A stretch of 64,000 nt of DNA from Halomarina litorea (GCF_024227715.1 NZ_CP100448.1:744001-808000); one strand, 5' to 3'. Positions 1 through 9,103 are shown, counted from the stretch's first letter. Notes: generated by a model from the letters alone, not told the origin. Translations and numbers: made by a program.

Positions 1-1518
1 GCTTCTGACGCACCGTTCCCCGACGCCTCGCCCCCCGACGTGCAGTTCCTCGACACGACGCTCCGCGACGGCGAGCAAGCGCCGGGTGTCTCGCTCTCGC
101 CCGAGGAGAAGGCGGACGTCGCCCGACTGCTCGACCGGGCGGGCGTCGCCTACGTCGAGGCAGGGAGCGCCTGTACGGGTCCCGGCGAGCGCGAGACCAT
201 CTCGCGGGTCACCGACCTGGACCTCGACGCGACGGTGACGAGTTTCTGTCGCGGCGTCCGGAACGACGTGGACCTCGCCCTCGACTGCGGCGTCGACGGC
301 GTCAACCTCGTCGTCCCGGCGAGCGACCGCCACGTCGAGACGAAGGTGGGCACCACCCGCGAAGACGTCGTCGCGGACACGGTCGAACTCGTCGAGTACG
401 CCCGCGACCACGGCCTCTGGGTGGAGGTGCTCGGCGAGGACGGCTCGCGGGCCGACGTGGACTTCCTCGAACGCCTGATGGGCGCGGCACTCGACGCCGG
501 CGCCGACCGGGTGTGCTACTGCGACACCGTCGGGCACGCGACGCCCGACCACACCTACGAGGTGGTTTCGCGACTCGCGGACCTCGGCCCGACGAGCACC
601 CACACGCACGACGACCTCGGCCTCGCCGTCACGAACGCCCTCGTCAGCGTCGCGGCGGGTGCGGACCTCGTCCACGCCACCGTCAACGGCATCGGCGAGC
701 GTGCGGGCAACGTCGCTCTGGAGGAGGTCGCCATCGCCCTCCAGCACGGCTACGGCGTCGAGACGGTCGACTCGACCCAACTGTACGCGCTCGCCCGACG
801 CGTCGCCGAGGCGACGGGCGTCCCCCTCGCGCCGAACAAGGCCGTCGTGGGCGAGAACGCCTTCGCCCACGAGTCGGGCATCCACACCGACGGCACGCTG
901 AAGGACGACCGGATGTACGAACCCTACCCGCCCGAGACGGTGGGCCGGGACCGCAGGCTCGTCCTCGGGAAGCACGCGGGCCGGGCGGGCGTCGAGGCGG
1001 CCCTCGCCGAACACGGCCTGCACCTCACCGACGAGGCACTCGGGACGGTCGTCGAGCGCGTGAAGGAACTGGGCGACCGGGGGAAACGCGTCACCGACAC
1101 CGACCTGCTCGCAATCGCCGAGGACGTGCGCGGACAGGGCCGCGAGCGCCGCCTCCGACTGCTCGACCTGACGGCGACGAGCGGGAACGCCACGCCCACC
1201 GCGAGCGTCCGACTGGCACTCGACGGCGGGGTGCGCGTCGCCTCCGGCACCGGGAGCGGCCCGGTCGACGCCGCGATGCAGGCGGTGCGGGCCGCGCTGG
1301 GCGACGTGGCCGCCGTCACGCTCGATTCGTACCACGTCGACGCCGTCACGGGCGGGACGGACGCCGTCGTCTCCGTCGAGGTGGAACTCTCGCGCGGCGA
1401 CAGCGCGGTGAGCGCGACGGCCAGCGACGCCGACATCACGCGGGCGAGCGTCGTCGCCATCGTGGACGCGGTCGACCGCCTGCTCGTGACGGGTCGACCG
1501 GCGGCGAGCGCCGACTGA
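1..1518 (+). CDS. 2-isopropylmalate / (R)-citramalate synthase family protein (5' end uncertain)
   Basis: A DRE-TIM metallolyase that condenses acetyl-CoA with a 2-oxo acid, in leucine or isoleucine precursor synthesis. Visible motifs are DTTLRDGEQAPG near the N-terminus, the metal-binding HTHDDLG, NGIGERAGN and HESGIH, followed from about residue 370 by an allosteric LeuA dimerisation domain. A GTG codon at 40 could start the protein, but the frame is open to base 1 and the barrel motif would then begin only about four residues in. Family members usually have some 30 more residues, so the true start is probably upstream of the window. Substrate choice (oxoisovalerate or pyruvate) cannot be read from sequence alone. 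Confidence 0.9.
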   Translation, partial: ASDAPFPDASPPDVQFLDTTLRDGEQAPGVSLSPEEKADVARLLDRAGVAYVEAGSACTGPGERETISRVTDLDLDATVTSFCRGVRNDVDLALDCGVDGVNLVVPASDRHVETKVGTTREDVVADTVELVEYARDHGLWVEVLGEDGSRADVDFLERLMGAALDAGADRVCYCDTVGHATPDHTYEVVSRLADLGPTSTHTHDDLGLAVTNALVSVAAGADLVHATVNGIGERAGNVALEEVAIALQHGYGVETVDSTQLYALARRVAEATGVPLAPNKAVVGENAFAHESGIHTDGTLKDDRMYEPYPPETVGRDRRLVLGKHAGRAGVEAALAEHGLHLTDEALGTVVERVKELGDRGKRVTDTDLLAIAEDVRGQGRERRLRLLDLTATSGNATPTASVRLALDGGVRVASGTGSGPVDAAMQAVRAALGDVAAVTLDSYHVDAVTGGTDAVVSVEVELSRGDSAVSATASDADITRASVVAIVDAVDRLLVTGRPAASAD

Positions 1519-1579
1519 CCCTGGAGCCGTCGCTCGTCGGGTGATAAACGCAGGAAACCGCAGTCTCGGTCGGTATCGT

Positions 1580-1870
1580 TCAGTCGTCGCCGACGGCGGG
1601 CGTCGCCTCCTCCGCGTCGGACTCCGTGTCCACGGACGGCCCGTCGACGATCTCGTAGAGGTTCTGGCGGGCGTCCGCGAAGTAGACGTCCTCGTCCACG
1701 ACCGCTATCGCCTCGAGGCGTTCGAGCGCGTAGCGGACCGTGCGCGCCGAGAGCATCGACTCCTCGACGATGCCCTTCTGGGTGAGGGGCCCGTTGTACT
1801 CGAGCACCTTGTAGACGAGCTTCGCGCTCGGCGGGAGGTCCGCGATCCCCTCGGCGGTTGAGTCGCTCAT
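1580..1870 (-). CDS. Small winged helix-turn-helix transcriptional regulator (MarR-like)
   Basis: A 96-residue protein whose first 70 residues read as a winged helix: LPPSAKLVYKVLEYNG, then a recognition-helix region around SMLSARTVRYALERLE, then a short wing. This is the MarR/TrmB-like single-domain form common in haloarchaea. The acidic tail from about residue 78 is typical halophile sequence. It is convergent with the LeuA-family gene and divergent from the EMC6-like gene. A TTTAAG-type TATA element lies upstream of the ATG on the minus strand near 1900-1906. The target genes are unknown. Confidence 0.75.
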   Translation of the reverse strand: MSDSTAEGIADLPPSAKLVYKVLEYNGPLTQKGIVEESMLSARTVRYALERLEAIAVVDEDVYFADARQNLYEIVDGPSVDTESDAEEATPAVGDD

Positions 1871-1985
1871 TGGTGTATTTAATCACTCACCCACGTCGCT
1901 TAAACCTTGACCCGGCGGTCGGAAGCCGGACACGTCCGCGAATCGGACCGAACGGCTTTTGCGGCCGCACGGCCGACTCGGGCGT

Positions 1986-2285
1986 ATGGCTACCGACACG
2001 GTCGACAGCCGACGTGCCCATCTGCGGGGGATCACCGTCACCGCAGTGTCCGCCCTCCTCGGTATCGCCGCCTCGTTCGGGTCGTTCGTCCTCGCGAGCG
2101 GACCGACGGACTCCTCGGGGGTATTCGTCCTCGCGGCGGCCATCCTGATCCAGATACCCGTCCTGCAGGCGACGGGCATCAAGCGGGAGTTCTCCGGGAA
2201 GGACTACGCCTACGTCGCCTTCATGACCTTCGCCCTGTGGTTCGTCTCGCTGACCATCCTCTACACCGCCAACGTCTCCCTCTGA
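1986..2285 (+). CDS. EMC6-like membrane protein
   Basis: A 99-residue integral membrane protein with three predicted helices (about residues 15-35, 45-63 and 70-92) and a conserved DYAYVAFMTFALWFVS stretch in the last helix. It resembles the archaeal EMC6 family, the proposed counterpart of a subunit of the eukaryotic ER membrane complex that helps insert membrane proteins. The ATG at 1986 was chosen because a GCTTTTG promoter element lies about 30 bases before it. Its stop shares the A of the next gene's ATG (TGATG), so it is translationally linked to ABCE1, a ribosome-recycling factor. Function is inferred from family and context. Confidence 0.75.
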   Translation: MATDTVDSRRAHLRGITVTAVSALLGIAASFGSFVLASGPTDSSGVFVLAAAILIQIPVLQATGIKREFSGKDYAYVAFMTFALWFVSLTILYTANVSL

Positions 2286-4117
2286 TGGCAGAAGACAGCA
2301 TCGCCGTCGTCGACCTCGACAGGTGTTCGCCCGACCGCTGTAACTACGAGTGCGCCAACTTCTGCCCGCCCAACCGGACGGGCAAGGAGTGCATCACCCA
2401 GCGTGGCGAAGACGCCGTGGACGGCGACCCCGACCAGATCCGCATCAGCGAGGACATCTGCCTCGGCGAGTCCTGTGGCATCTGCGTCGTCAAGTGTCCC
2501 TTCGACGCCATCGAGATCATCAACCTCCCGCAGGAACTCGACGAGTCGCCCGTCCACCGCTACGGCGAGAACGCCTTCGCCCTCTACGGCCTGCCCGCCC
2601 CGCAGGAGGGGCAGGTGACGGGCATCCTCGGTCCGAACGGTATCGGGAAGACCACCGCCGTCCGCATCCTCGCCGACGAGATCACGCCGAACCTCGGCGA
2701 CTACACGGCGACCCCCGACTGGGAGGCCGTCATCGACGAGTACCGCGGCACCGAACTCCAGAACTTCCTCGAGGACGTGCAGGCCGGCGACGTCACGGTG
2801 GCGCGCAAACCCCAGTACGTCGATAAGATACCGAGCCGGTTCGACGGCAACACCCGCCAGTTGCTCGAATCCACCGACGAACGCGGCGTGATGGAGGAGT
2901 TGGTCGAGCGACTCTCCATCGGGCCGGTCGTCGACCAGCCCATCGACACACTCTCCGGCGGGGAACTCCAGCGGGTCGCACTCGCCGCGACGCTGGCCCG
3001 CGACGCCGACTTCTACTTCCTCGACGAGGTGACGCCGTACCTCGACATCGGCCAGCGGGTGACCGCCGCGCGCCTCGTCCGCGAACTCGCCGAGGAGGGC
3101 GACCGCTCGATGCTCGTCGTCGAACACGACCTCGCGGTCCTCGACCTGCTCGCCGACTCGGTCCACCTCGCGTACGGTGAACCCGGGGCGTACGGCGTCA
3201 TCACGCCCCCGAAATCCACGCGGCAGGGCATCAACCAGTACCTCTCGGGCTACCTCGAGGCCCAGAACATGCGCATCCGCCCGGAGGCCATCGAGTTCGA
3301 GCGCCACGCCCCGCGGACGGCCAGTCGCGGCGAGACGCTCGTCGAGTACCCGGACCTCGTCCACTCCTACGGCGAGGGGGAGTTCACCCTCGAGGTCGAA
3401 GCCGGCGAGATTCGCAAGAACGAGGTGCTCGGCATCGTCGGGCCGAACGGTATCGGGAAGTCGACGTTCGCCAAACTGCTCACCGGAAAGCTCGAAGCGA
3501 CGGAGGGCGACCTCGACACGAACCTCGACATCGCCTACAAGCCCCAGTACGTCGACATCGACCAGCCGATGCGCGTCGACGCCTTTTTGGCATCGATCAC
3601 CGACCAGTTCGGCTCCTCGTACTGGGAGACCGAAATCGCCCAGCCGCTCCAGCTAGAGCGCATCATGGAGCAGAACCTCACCGACCTCTCGGGCGGGGAG
3701 CGCCAGCGCGTCGCCATCGCGGCCTGTCTCTCGAAGGACGCCGACCTCTACCTGCTCGACGAACCCTCCGCACATCTGGACGTCGAACAGCGGGTGCTCG
3801 CCACCCGCGCCATCCGTCGCTACACGGAGAACCACGACGCGACGGCGATGGTCATCGACCACGACATCTACATGATCGACCTGCTGTCGGACCGCCTGAT
3901 GGTGTTCGACGGCGAACCCGCTGTGCGCGGCGAGACGTCGCCCCCCGTCGGGATGCGCGAGGGGATGAACCGGTTCCTCGCGAACCTCGACATCACCTTC
4001 CGGCGCGACCAGCGGACGAGTCGCCCGCGCATCAACAAGCCCGGGTCGCAACTCGACCGCGAGCAGAAGAACGCGGGCGAGTACTACTACGCGCCGGACA
4101 GCGACGACGAGGAGTAG
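2285..4117 (+). CDS. rli: Ribosome recycling ATPase ABCE1 (RLI)
   Basis: A 610-residue soluble twin-ABC ATPase with two N-terminal 4Fe-4S clusters. It splits archaeal ribosomes after termination. Cysteines at about 14, 19, 23 and 27 (CSPDRC..C..C) and the later CLGESCGICVVKCPF form the ferredoxin-like domain. Then come two nucleotide-binding domains, each with a Walker A (GPNGIGKTT, GPNGIGKST) and a signature (LSGGELQR, LSGGERQR), with Walker B before DE or DEP. The ATG at 2285 overlaps the stop of the EMC6-like gene; an open frame extends upstream to 1907 but is out of register with the family N-terminus. Length and domain order are complete. Confidence 0.98.
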   Translation: MAEDSIAVVDLDRCSPDRCNYECANFCPPNRTGKECITQRGEDAVDGDPDQIRISEDICLGESCGICVVKCPFDAIEIINLPQELDESPVHRYGENAFALYGLPAPQEGQVTGILGPNGIGKTTAVRILADEITPNLGDYTATPDWEAVIDEYRGTELQNFLEDVQAGDVTVARKPQYVDKIPSRFDGNTRQLLESTDERGVMEELVERLSIGPVVDQPIDTLSGGELQRVALAATLARDADFYFLDEVTPYLDIGQRVTAARLVRELAEEGDRSMLVVEHDLAVLDLLADSVHLAYGEPGAYGVITPPKSTRQGINQYLSGYLEAQNMRIRPEAIEFERHAPRTASRGETLVEYPDLVHSYGEGEFTLEVEAGEIRKNEVLGIVGPNGIGKSTFAKLLTGKLEATEGDLDTNLDIAYKPQYVDIDQPMRVDAFLASITDQFGSSYWETEIAQPLQLERIMEQNLTDLSGGERQRVAIAACLSKDADLYLLDEPSAHLDVEQRVLATRAIRRYTENHDATAMVIDHDIYMIDLLSDRLMVFDGEPAVRGETSPPVGMREGMNRFLANLDITFRRDQRTSRPRINKPGSQLDREQKNAGEYYYAPDSDDEE

Positions 4118-4263
4118 GGAGGTTCAGAGCGTCCGGATGACGCGAGAACCTCCGAAGTACGAGCGGGGAGCGATAGCGACCCGCGAGTAGCGCGGTTCGG
4201 AGGATTCGAGAGCCCGAGAACCGCGGAAACCGAGCGGGGAGCGATAGCGACCCGCGAGGAGTA
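4118..4263. repeat. Two tandem units of a hairpin-bearing dispersed repeat, 3' of ABCE1
   Basis: Two units of about 71 bases follow the ABCE1 stop. Each has an outer inverted repeat (AGGTTC 4120-4125 with GAACCT 4146-4151; CGGTTC 4193-4198 with GAACCG 4218-4223), then an identical 27-base core at 4161-4187 and 4232-4258 that begins GAGCGGGGAGCGATAGCG. The outer stems differ in sequence but keep pairing, which suggests selection or mutation by whole units. A related unit lies at 14911-14965 and a copy of the core lies inside pdxT. No open frame is supported here. Confidence 0.8.
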
Positions 4264-4333
4264 GACGCTGGGCGGCACAGCGAGTGCTCCAACTGGGCAC
4301 ACGATTTTTCCCACGCCGGAGCACACCCCCGCT

Positions 4334-5110
4334 ATGTACGACTACCACGTCCACTCCAACTACTCGGACGGGTCGTTCCTCTACTGGATGCTCTCGGCCG
4401 CCGAGGACGCCGGACTGGACGGCGTGGGCTTCGCGGACCACTGCAACGTCTCGGCCCGCGAGGCACAACAGCGCGAGAAGTTCCTCTTCGGGTTCACCCT
4501 CGATGCGACCTACGACCGCAGGCGGGCGGGTATCGAGGCGGTCCGCGACCGCTTCGACCTCCGGGTGTACGACGCCGTCGAGATGGACTACGTCGCGGGC
4601 GAGGAGGACCGTATCGCGGACTTCCTCGACGAGGCGGGCTTCGACTACGCCATCGGGAGCGTCCACTCCCTCGACGACCGGAACGTCCAGACCAACGGGC
4701 CGTTCCGCGACCTCTCGCCCGACGACCGGCGGGCGGTGGTCGACGATTACTACGAAACGCTGGCAGGGATGGTCGAGTCCGAACTGTTCGCCGTCGCGGC
4801 CCACCCCGACCTGCTCGAACGAAACGAACACCTCCGGGGGCTGGCCACCGAGGACCACTACGACCGGGTCGCGCGGGCGTTCGCCGACTCGCGAACCGTC
4901 CCCGAGGTCAACGCCGGGCGCGTCCTCTCGGAGTACGGCGAGTTCCACCCCGCACCCGCCTTCTTCGAGGCCTTCCGCGAGTACGACGTGGGCTTCACGC
5001 TCGGGACGGACTCCCACCGGCCCGACGAAATCGCCCCCCGTACCGAGGAACTCGACCGCTTCTGTTCGGAGACGGGCCTCGAACCCGTCGAACTCGACGT
5101 CCCGACGTGA
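4334..5110 (+). CDS. PHP-domain phosphoesterase (histidinol-phosphatase-like)
   Basis: A 258-residue PHP-family metal-dependent phosphoesterase. The N-terminal DYHVHSNYSDGS carries the HxH metal site; FADHCN, EMDYV, IGSVHS, AAHPDL and a C-terminal GTDSHRPDEI supply further His/Asp/Glu ligands in the usual order. The family includes HisK-type histidinol-phosphatase, a plausible role, but no other his gene is adjacent. A clear paralogue with the same motif order lies at 59741-60511. The start ATG at 4334 places the HxH motif at residues 5-7, as expected. Confidence 0.85.
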   Translation: MYDYHVHSNYSDGSFLYWMLSAAEDAGLDGVGFADHCNVSAREAQQREKFLFGFTLDATYDRRRAGIEAVRDRFDLRVYDAVEMDYVAGEEDRIADFLDEAGFDYAIGSVHSLDDRNVQTNGPFRDLSPDDRRAVVDDYYETLAGMVESELFAVAAHPDLLERNEHLRGLATEDHYDRVARAFADSRTVPEVNAGRVLSEYGEFHPAPAFFEAFREYDVGFTLGTDSHRPDEIAPRTEELDRFCSETGLEPVELDVPT

Positions 5111-5215
5111 CCGCCCGTACTACGGACGAAGCTATCGGGTTCCTTCCATCGGTTTCGTGCGAACGCGACACACGACCGGAGCAGCTACTTTTCCGGTCCG
5201 CGGTTCCGTGGAACC

Positions 5216-5698
5216 ATGTCGACGGAAACCACGACGGCGACGACGCGTGAAACGGCCGAGAACGGACTGCTCGTCGGGGGCATCGCCGGCCTCGTCGGGA
5301 CCATCGCCTTCGGTGCGCTGCAGATGGTGATGGGCATGGAGGGCGTCATCGCGGGGGCGATACCCGCGCTGTACACCCTCGGCCCCTCGCTGACGCTCGG
5401 GTGGGTCATCCACCTGTTCCACGGGGCGGTCCTCGGCGTCTCCTTCGCGGCCCTCGTCTCCGCGACGGGCCTCCGCCGGTACGCCGACAGCACCCTGGCG
5501 ATGCTCGGACTCGGGGCGGTCTACGGCGTCGTGACGACCATCGCGCTGGCGTGGCTCCTCATGCCCGTCTGGTTGCAGGCGGTCGGCTTCCCGATGGCCC
5601 CGCCGTTCCCCAACGTCGGGATGGCGAGTCTGGTCGGCCACCTCGTCTACGGCGTCGTCCTCGCGGCGGCGTACGTCGTCCTGCGGCCCCGGCTCTGA
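5216..5698 (+). CDS. Uncharacterised haloarchaeal membrane protein
   Basis: A 160-residue protein with a short polar N-terminus rich in threonine and about four hydrophobic helices (roughly residues 18-40, 56-80, 88-115 and 130-157). Glycine-rich helix motifs such as GGIAGLVGTIAFG fit a compact transporter-like or scaffold fold. I do not recognise a catalytic motif. It stands alone between a PHP phosphoesterase and an intergenic repeat tract. Function unknown. Confidence 0.7.
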   Translation: MSTETTTATTRETAENGLLVGGIAGLVGTIAFGALQMVMGMEGVIAGAIPALYTLGPSLTLGWVIHLFHGAVLGVSFAALVSATGLRRYADSTLAMLGLGAVYGVVTTIALAWLLMPVWLQAVGFPMAPPFPNVGMASLVGHLVYGVVLAAAYVVLRPRL

Positions 5699-5985
5699 AC
5701 TCCCCCGACGTGCGAGCGGAATTTTTCCGAGGATACCGACACCCGAGCGACAGCGAGCAGTCGCGGCGCTGTGCTGTACGGTGCGGTGCTGTCGTGCCAG
5801 CAGTCCTCCCGCGAGTGAGACGCGAAGCGTCGAACGAGCGGGCCGACGACCGAACGGAGCCGCGCGGAGCGCGGCGAAGTGAGGGAGGAGCGTTTTTGGT
5901 CCAGATTTTGCCAGCGAGCCACGGACGACCGCCGAGCGATAGCGAGGCGTGTCGTCCGAACGCGAGCGCAGCAAAAGGTGGGGGA
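5699..5985. repeat. Intergenic tract with repeat-type sequence and the TTTTTGGTCCAGATTTTG element
   Basis: A 287-base gap with no supported gene. The first half holds CGAGCGACAGCGAGC and overlapping GCTGTG/GGTGCGGTGCTG words. At 5893-5912 is a T-rich element, TTTTTGGTCCAGATTTTGCC, bounded by GGAGGAGCG and CAGCGAGCC. A degenerate copy in the opposite orientation lies at 9145-9164. Small frames predicted across the tract have no typical haloarchaeal codon pattern. Confidence 0.55.
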
Positions 5986-6507
5986 CTAATGGACGAGCCG
6001 CGAACAGGAGCCACAGAGGTTCTGCTCTTTGACGTCGACCTCGCGGACGGTCGGCGAGAAGTTCATCACGCAGCGCTTGTTGTCGCAGTGTTCCAGGCCG
6101 AGCGTGTGGCCGATCTCGTGGACGACTTCCTTGCGCACGCGGTCGGCGAACACCTCGCTCGCGGGCTTCGAGGCGATGCCGCCGTCGGAGGAGGTCTGGA
6201 GGCGATAGGTGGAGATGACCGACCCGTTGCCGTCGAGGTAGGCGAGGCCGAAGACGTAGTTTCGGCGGCGGTAGAAGAGGTCGTTGGGCGTGATGGCGAT
6301 GTTCTTGCTCCCGTCGCCGATGCGACTCGCGAGTTCGATGAACTCCTCGGCGCGGTACTGGTCGCGGCTACTGTCGTACGCGCCATCGGGAATCGGCTCC
6401 GTGGCGTGGATAGTGACATCGCAGTCGTAGACCGCGCGTAATCCGGCCGAGGCTTCCCGCTTGACGACGGCAGGGACGTCGCCGACCGGCACGATGTCAA
6501 CGTGCAT
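5986..6507 (-). CDS. amzA: Archaemetzincin, zinc metalloprotease
   Basis: A 173-residue metalloprotease of the archaemetzincin family. The zinc site HEIGHTLGLEHC follows the family pattern HExxHxxxxxHC, and the next residues keep the extra structural cysteines (CDNKRC, then NLCGSC near the C-terminus) and the Met-turn (VMNF). The ATG at 6507 gives the normal short N-terminus MHVDIVPVGDV; the frame stays open to 6753 but that extension looks like noise. It ends at the border of the repeat tract. The physiological substrate of archaeal members is not known. Confidence 0.92.
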   Translation of the reverse strand: MHVDIVPVGDVPAVVKREASAGLRAVYDCDVTIHATEPIPDGAYDSSRDQYRAEEFIELASRIGDGSKNIAITPNDLFYRRRNYVFGLAYLDGNGSVISTYRLQTSSDGGIASKPASEVFADRVRKEVVHEIGHTLGLEHCDNKRCVMNFSPTVREVDVKEQNLCGSCSRLVH

Positions 6508-6638
6508 GAAGACTGGTATGGCGCGACTCGGTATAAGTCTCCCGTCGTAACTGCCCTCCCGGGGCCGATTGGCTCGCCTCGGGGACGACACGTTCGAGCG
6601 GGTCGGCAGGGTCGGCACCATCCGAGTGATAGAAGTAG

Positions 6639-7079
6639 GTGGCCGACGGCGATACCGACGTGAATCCGGCGACCCGCGAGGCCCTCGTCTCCCGCCTCGC
6701 CCGGCACGACCGACTCGTCGAGGTGGGCGTGGGCAACCGCCCGGACGTCGCACGCGCCCTCGCGGCCGGCGGGGCCGAGGTGACCGCCACGGACGTCCAC
6801 GACCGGCCGGTTCCCGATGGGGTCCGGTTCGTCCGCGACGACGTGACCGCCCCCGACGACTCGGTGTACGCCGACGCGGACGCCCTCTACGCGCTCAACC
6901 TCCCGCCCGACCTCCACGGCCCGACGTGGGCGCTCGCCCGCCGCCACGACGCCGCCTTCCTGTTCACCACACTGGGCGGCGACCCGGCGGCGGTCCGCGC
7001 CGACCCGGAGACGCTCCCCGGCGAGACGCTGTTCACCGCACGACCGGCACCCGGCGACCGAGTGGGGGGTCGCTCGTGA
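6639..7079 (+). CDS. UPF0146 family protein
   Basis: A 146-residue protein of the UPF0146 family, which has a Rossmann-like core related to class I methyltransferases. [20 protein letters not shown] is the nucleotide-binding-like loop and [12 protein letters not shown] the acidic strand that follows. A catalytic role has not been established for the family, and it is shorter than true methyltransferases. The GTG at 6639 is the likely start. Its stop overlaps the GTG start of the HAD gene (GTGA), indicating an operon. Confidence 0.8.
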   Translation: MADGDTDVNPATREALVSRLARHDRLVEVGVGNRPDVARALAAGGAEVTATDVHDRPVPDGVRFVRDDVTAPDDSVYADADALYALNLPPDLHGPTWALARRHDAAFLFTTLGGDPAAVRADPETLPGETLFTARPAPGDRVGGRS

Positions 7080-7984
7080 CCGACGGTCCGGACGCCGAGT
7101 CCGGTGCGGACGCGACACTCGCCGTCGACGCCGTCGTCCTCGACATCGACGGCGTCCTCGTGAACGTCGAGCACTCCTACCGGCGGGCGGTCGTGGAGTC
7201 CCTCGACCGCGTCTACGGCGAGACCATCGACGCCGACGGCGTGCAGGCGTTCAAGGAGGCCGGCGGCTTCAACGACGACTGGGACCTCACCCACGCCGCG
7301 GCACTGTTCCTCCTCGCCCGCCGCGAGGGCCTCGACAGGGACGTCCAGTCGTTCACCGACGCCGTCTCGGCCAGCGGCGGCGGCCTCGACGGCGCACACG
7401 CCGTCGTCGCGGACGCCCTCGACCCGGACGAGCGCGAACGCGTCCTCGCCGCGTGGGACCCCGAGCGTCTCACCGACACGTTCCAGCAACTGTACCTCGG
7501 GAGCGAGCGCTACCGGGAACTGGAGGGCGGCGAACCCACCCTCGACGAACCGGGGTTCATCGAGGACGAGACGGTGCTCGTCGACCGGGCGACCCTCGCC
7601 ACGTTGACCGAGCGCTACCGCGTCGGCATCGTCACGGGGCGGCCGGCCGCCGAGGCCGCCATCGCCCTCGAACGCGTCGGACTGGAGGTGCCCGAGGACC
7701 ACCGCTTCACGATGGACAGCGACCTGCCGGGGAAGCCGGACCCCGACGCGCTGGTCGAACTCGCCGAGCGCCTCGGCGCGACCCGCCTCGCCTTCGCGGG
7801 CGACACGCTGGACGACGTGCGCTGTGCGGTCAACGCGGGCGAGGCCGACCCCGAGCGGACCTACTACGGCGTCGGCGTGCTGACCGGCGGGCTCTCCGGC
7901 GAGGAGGGTCGCCGCAAGTTCGCGGACGCGGGTGCGGACGCCGTCGTGGAGACGGTCGACGACCTACCCGACCGCCTCGGATGA
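7076..7984 (+). CDS. HAD-superfamily hydrolase (TIGR01548-like)
   Basis: A 302-residue HAD hydrolase. Motif I is [10 protein letters not shown] (nucleophile and acid Asp), motif II the TGRP threonine, motif III the lysine in GKPDPDAL and motif [12 protein letters not shown]. It fits the subfamily often found with histidine or amino-acid genes in archaea and cyanobacteria. The GTG at 7076 overlaps the UPF0146 stop and gives a short acidic N-terminus. The substrate is unknown; a small phosphorylated metabolite is likely. Confidence 0.85.
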   Translation: MTDGPDAESGADATLAVDAVVLDIDGVLVNVEHSYRRAVVESLDRVYGETIDADGVQAFKEAGGFNDDWDLTHAAALFLLARREGLDRDVQSFTDAVSASGGGLDGAHAVVADALDPDERERVLAAWDPERLTDTFQQLYLGSERYRELEGGEPTLDEPGFIEDETVLVDRATLATLTERYRVGIVTGRPAAEAAIALERVGLEVPEDHRFTMDSDLPGKPDPDALVELAERLGATRLAFAGDTLDDVRCAVNAGEADPERTYYGVGVLTGGLSGEEGRRKFADAGADAVVETVDDLPDRLG

Positions 7985-8049
7985 ACCGCGGGCGGCCGAC
8001 CCGCCGTCGCTTCACTTAGACGCTCTCCGGACTGGTCGTCCTCGCGCGT

Positions 8050-8385
8050 GGCTGTCGAGTCTCCTCTCGCCGCCCGACCCGTTCTCGCGACTCCTGTTTC
8101 TCGCGCCGGGACTCCTGTTCGGCCCCCGTCGTCGCCTACTGGCTGATCTACCGCGACGGGTGGCGAACGCTCGGGGTGCAGTCGTCGGAAGAGGTACCGT
8201 TCAACCGCCTGCTGGTGTTCTTCGCCGCGCTCTTCCTCGCGGTGGTCGTCGTCAATCGGGCCGTGGGACTCGTCCTCCCGTGGGGTGAGAACACCGTCGC
8301 CGCCGCTGTGGGGGTGGCGTTCGCGTCGTGGGTCGCGTACTTCGGCGGGTACGAGCGGCTTCCACGACTGCGCCCCGAGGAGTAA
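8050..8385 (+). pseudogene. Small membrane protein gene with an apparent frameshift
   Basis: Two frames together read as one small membrane protein. Up to about 8125 one frame gives PDPFSRLLFLAPGLLFG; from about 8125 the next gives PVVAYWLIYRDGWRTLGVQ and runs to the stop at 8385 with two further hydrophobic segments. The junction is a run of five C at 8123-8127; four C would join the frames as GPVVAYW. This is either a sequencing or assembly error in a homopolymer or a real one-base insertion. The 5' start is not clear. A GTG at 8176 could still make a 69-residue product. Confidence 0.6.
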
Positions 8386-8400
8386 CCTGCCGGTCACACA

Positions 8401-8410
8401 ACCCTTAATC
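8401..8410 (+). promoter_or_regulatory. TATA-like promoter of npdG
   Basis: ACCCTTAATC lies about 28 bases before the ATG at 8433, the spacing expected of a leaderless haloarchaeal transcript. Confidence 0.6.
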
Positions 8411-8432
8411 CGGCCGCTTCCGACGACGGGGT

Positions 8433-9101
8433 ATGCGAATCGCACTCTGCGGCGGGACCGGCGACATCGGCGAGGCACTCGCGCTCCGGTGGGCGTACCA
8501 TACCGACCACGAGGTGCTCGTCGGGTCGCGCGACCCCGACCGCGCCCGTGAGAAGGCCGAGGAGTACGAGACGGAACTCGACAGCCGCGGCGTCGAGGCG
8601 ACGGTCAAGGGCTTCGCCAACGAGATGGCCGCCGACCGCGCGGATGTCGTCGTCCTCGCCGTCCCGGCCTACCACCTCGTCGACACCGTCGAGGCCGTCG
8701 CGGAGAGCCTCGACGAGGGGAACGTCCTCGTCACGCCCGCCGTCGGCATGAAACGCGACGACGACGGCTTCCACTACAACGCCCCCGGCGCGGGGAGCGT
8801 CGCCGCCCTCGCCGCCGAGGCCGCACCCGACGACGTCTCCGTCGTCGGCGCGTTCCACAACCTCGCTGCTGGCCGCCTCGCCAACCTCGACGCCGACGTC
8901 GACTGGGACACCCTCGTCTTCGGCGACGACCCCGACGCGAAGGACATCGTCTCGATGCTCGCCGAGGAGATCGACGGCCTCCGCGCCCTCGACGTCGGCG
9001 GCCTCGCCAACGCCAGCGAGGTGGAGGCGCTGACGCCACTGCTCATCAACGTTGCCATGAACAACGAGGGGATGCACGATCTGGGCGTGAAGTTCCACTA
9101 G
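8433..9101 (+). CDS. npdG: F420-dependent NADP reductase
   Basis: A 222-residue cytoplasmic oxidoreductase that moves hydride between coenzyme F420 and NADP. The N-terminal MRIALCGGTGDIGEALA is the dinucleotide-binding loop typical of NpdG, followed by SRDPDRA for the NADP phosphate and VVVLAVPAYH. The C-terminal NASEVEALTPLLINVAMNN is a family signature near the F420 site. Length matches the family. It is preceded by a good promoter and followed by a T-rich stretch and a repeat tract. Confidence 0.93.
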   Translation: MRIALCGGTGDIGEALALRWAYHTDHEVLVGSRDPDRAREKAEEYETELDSRGVEATVKGFANEMAADRADVVVLAVPAYHLVDTVEAVAESLDEGNVLVTPAVGMKRDDDGFHYNAPGAGSVAALAAEAAPDDVSVVGAFHNLAAGRLANLDADVDWDTLVFGDDPDAKDIVSMLAEEIDGLRALDVGGLANASEVEALTPLLINVAMNNEGMHDLGVKFH

Positions 9102-9103
9102 CC

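Noticed and set aside
8176-8385. A normal 69-residue gene starting at the GTG at 8176
   Set aside because: The coding pattern continues upstream in the same frame to about 8125 and then in another frame, so a frameshifted longer gene is the better reading, although the short product remains possible.
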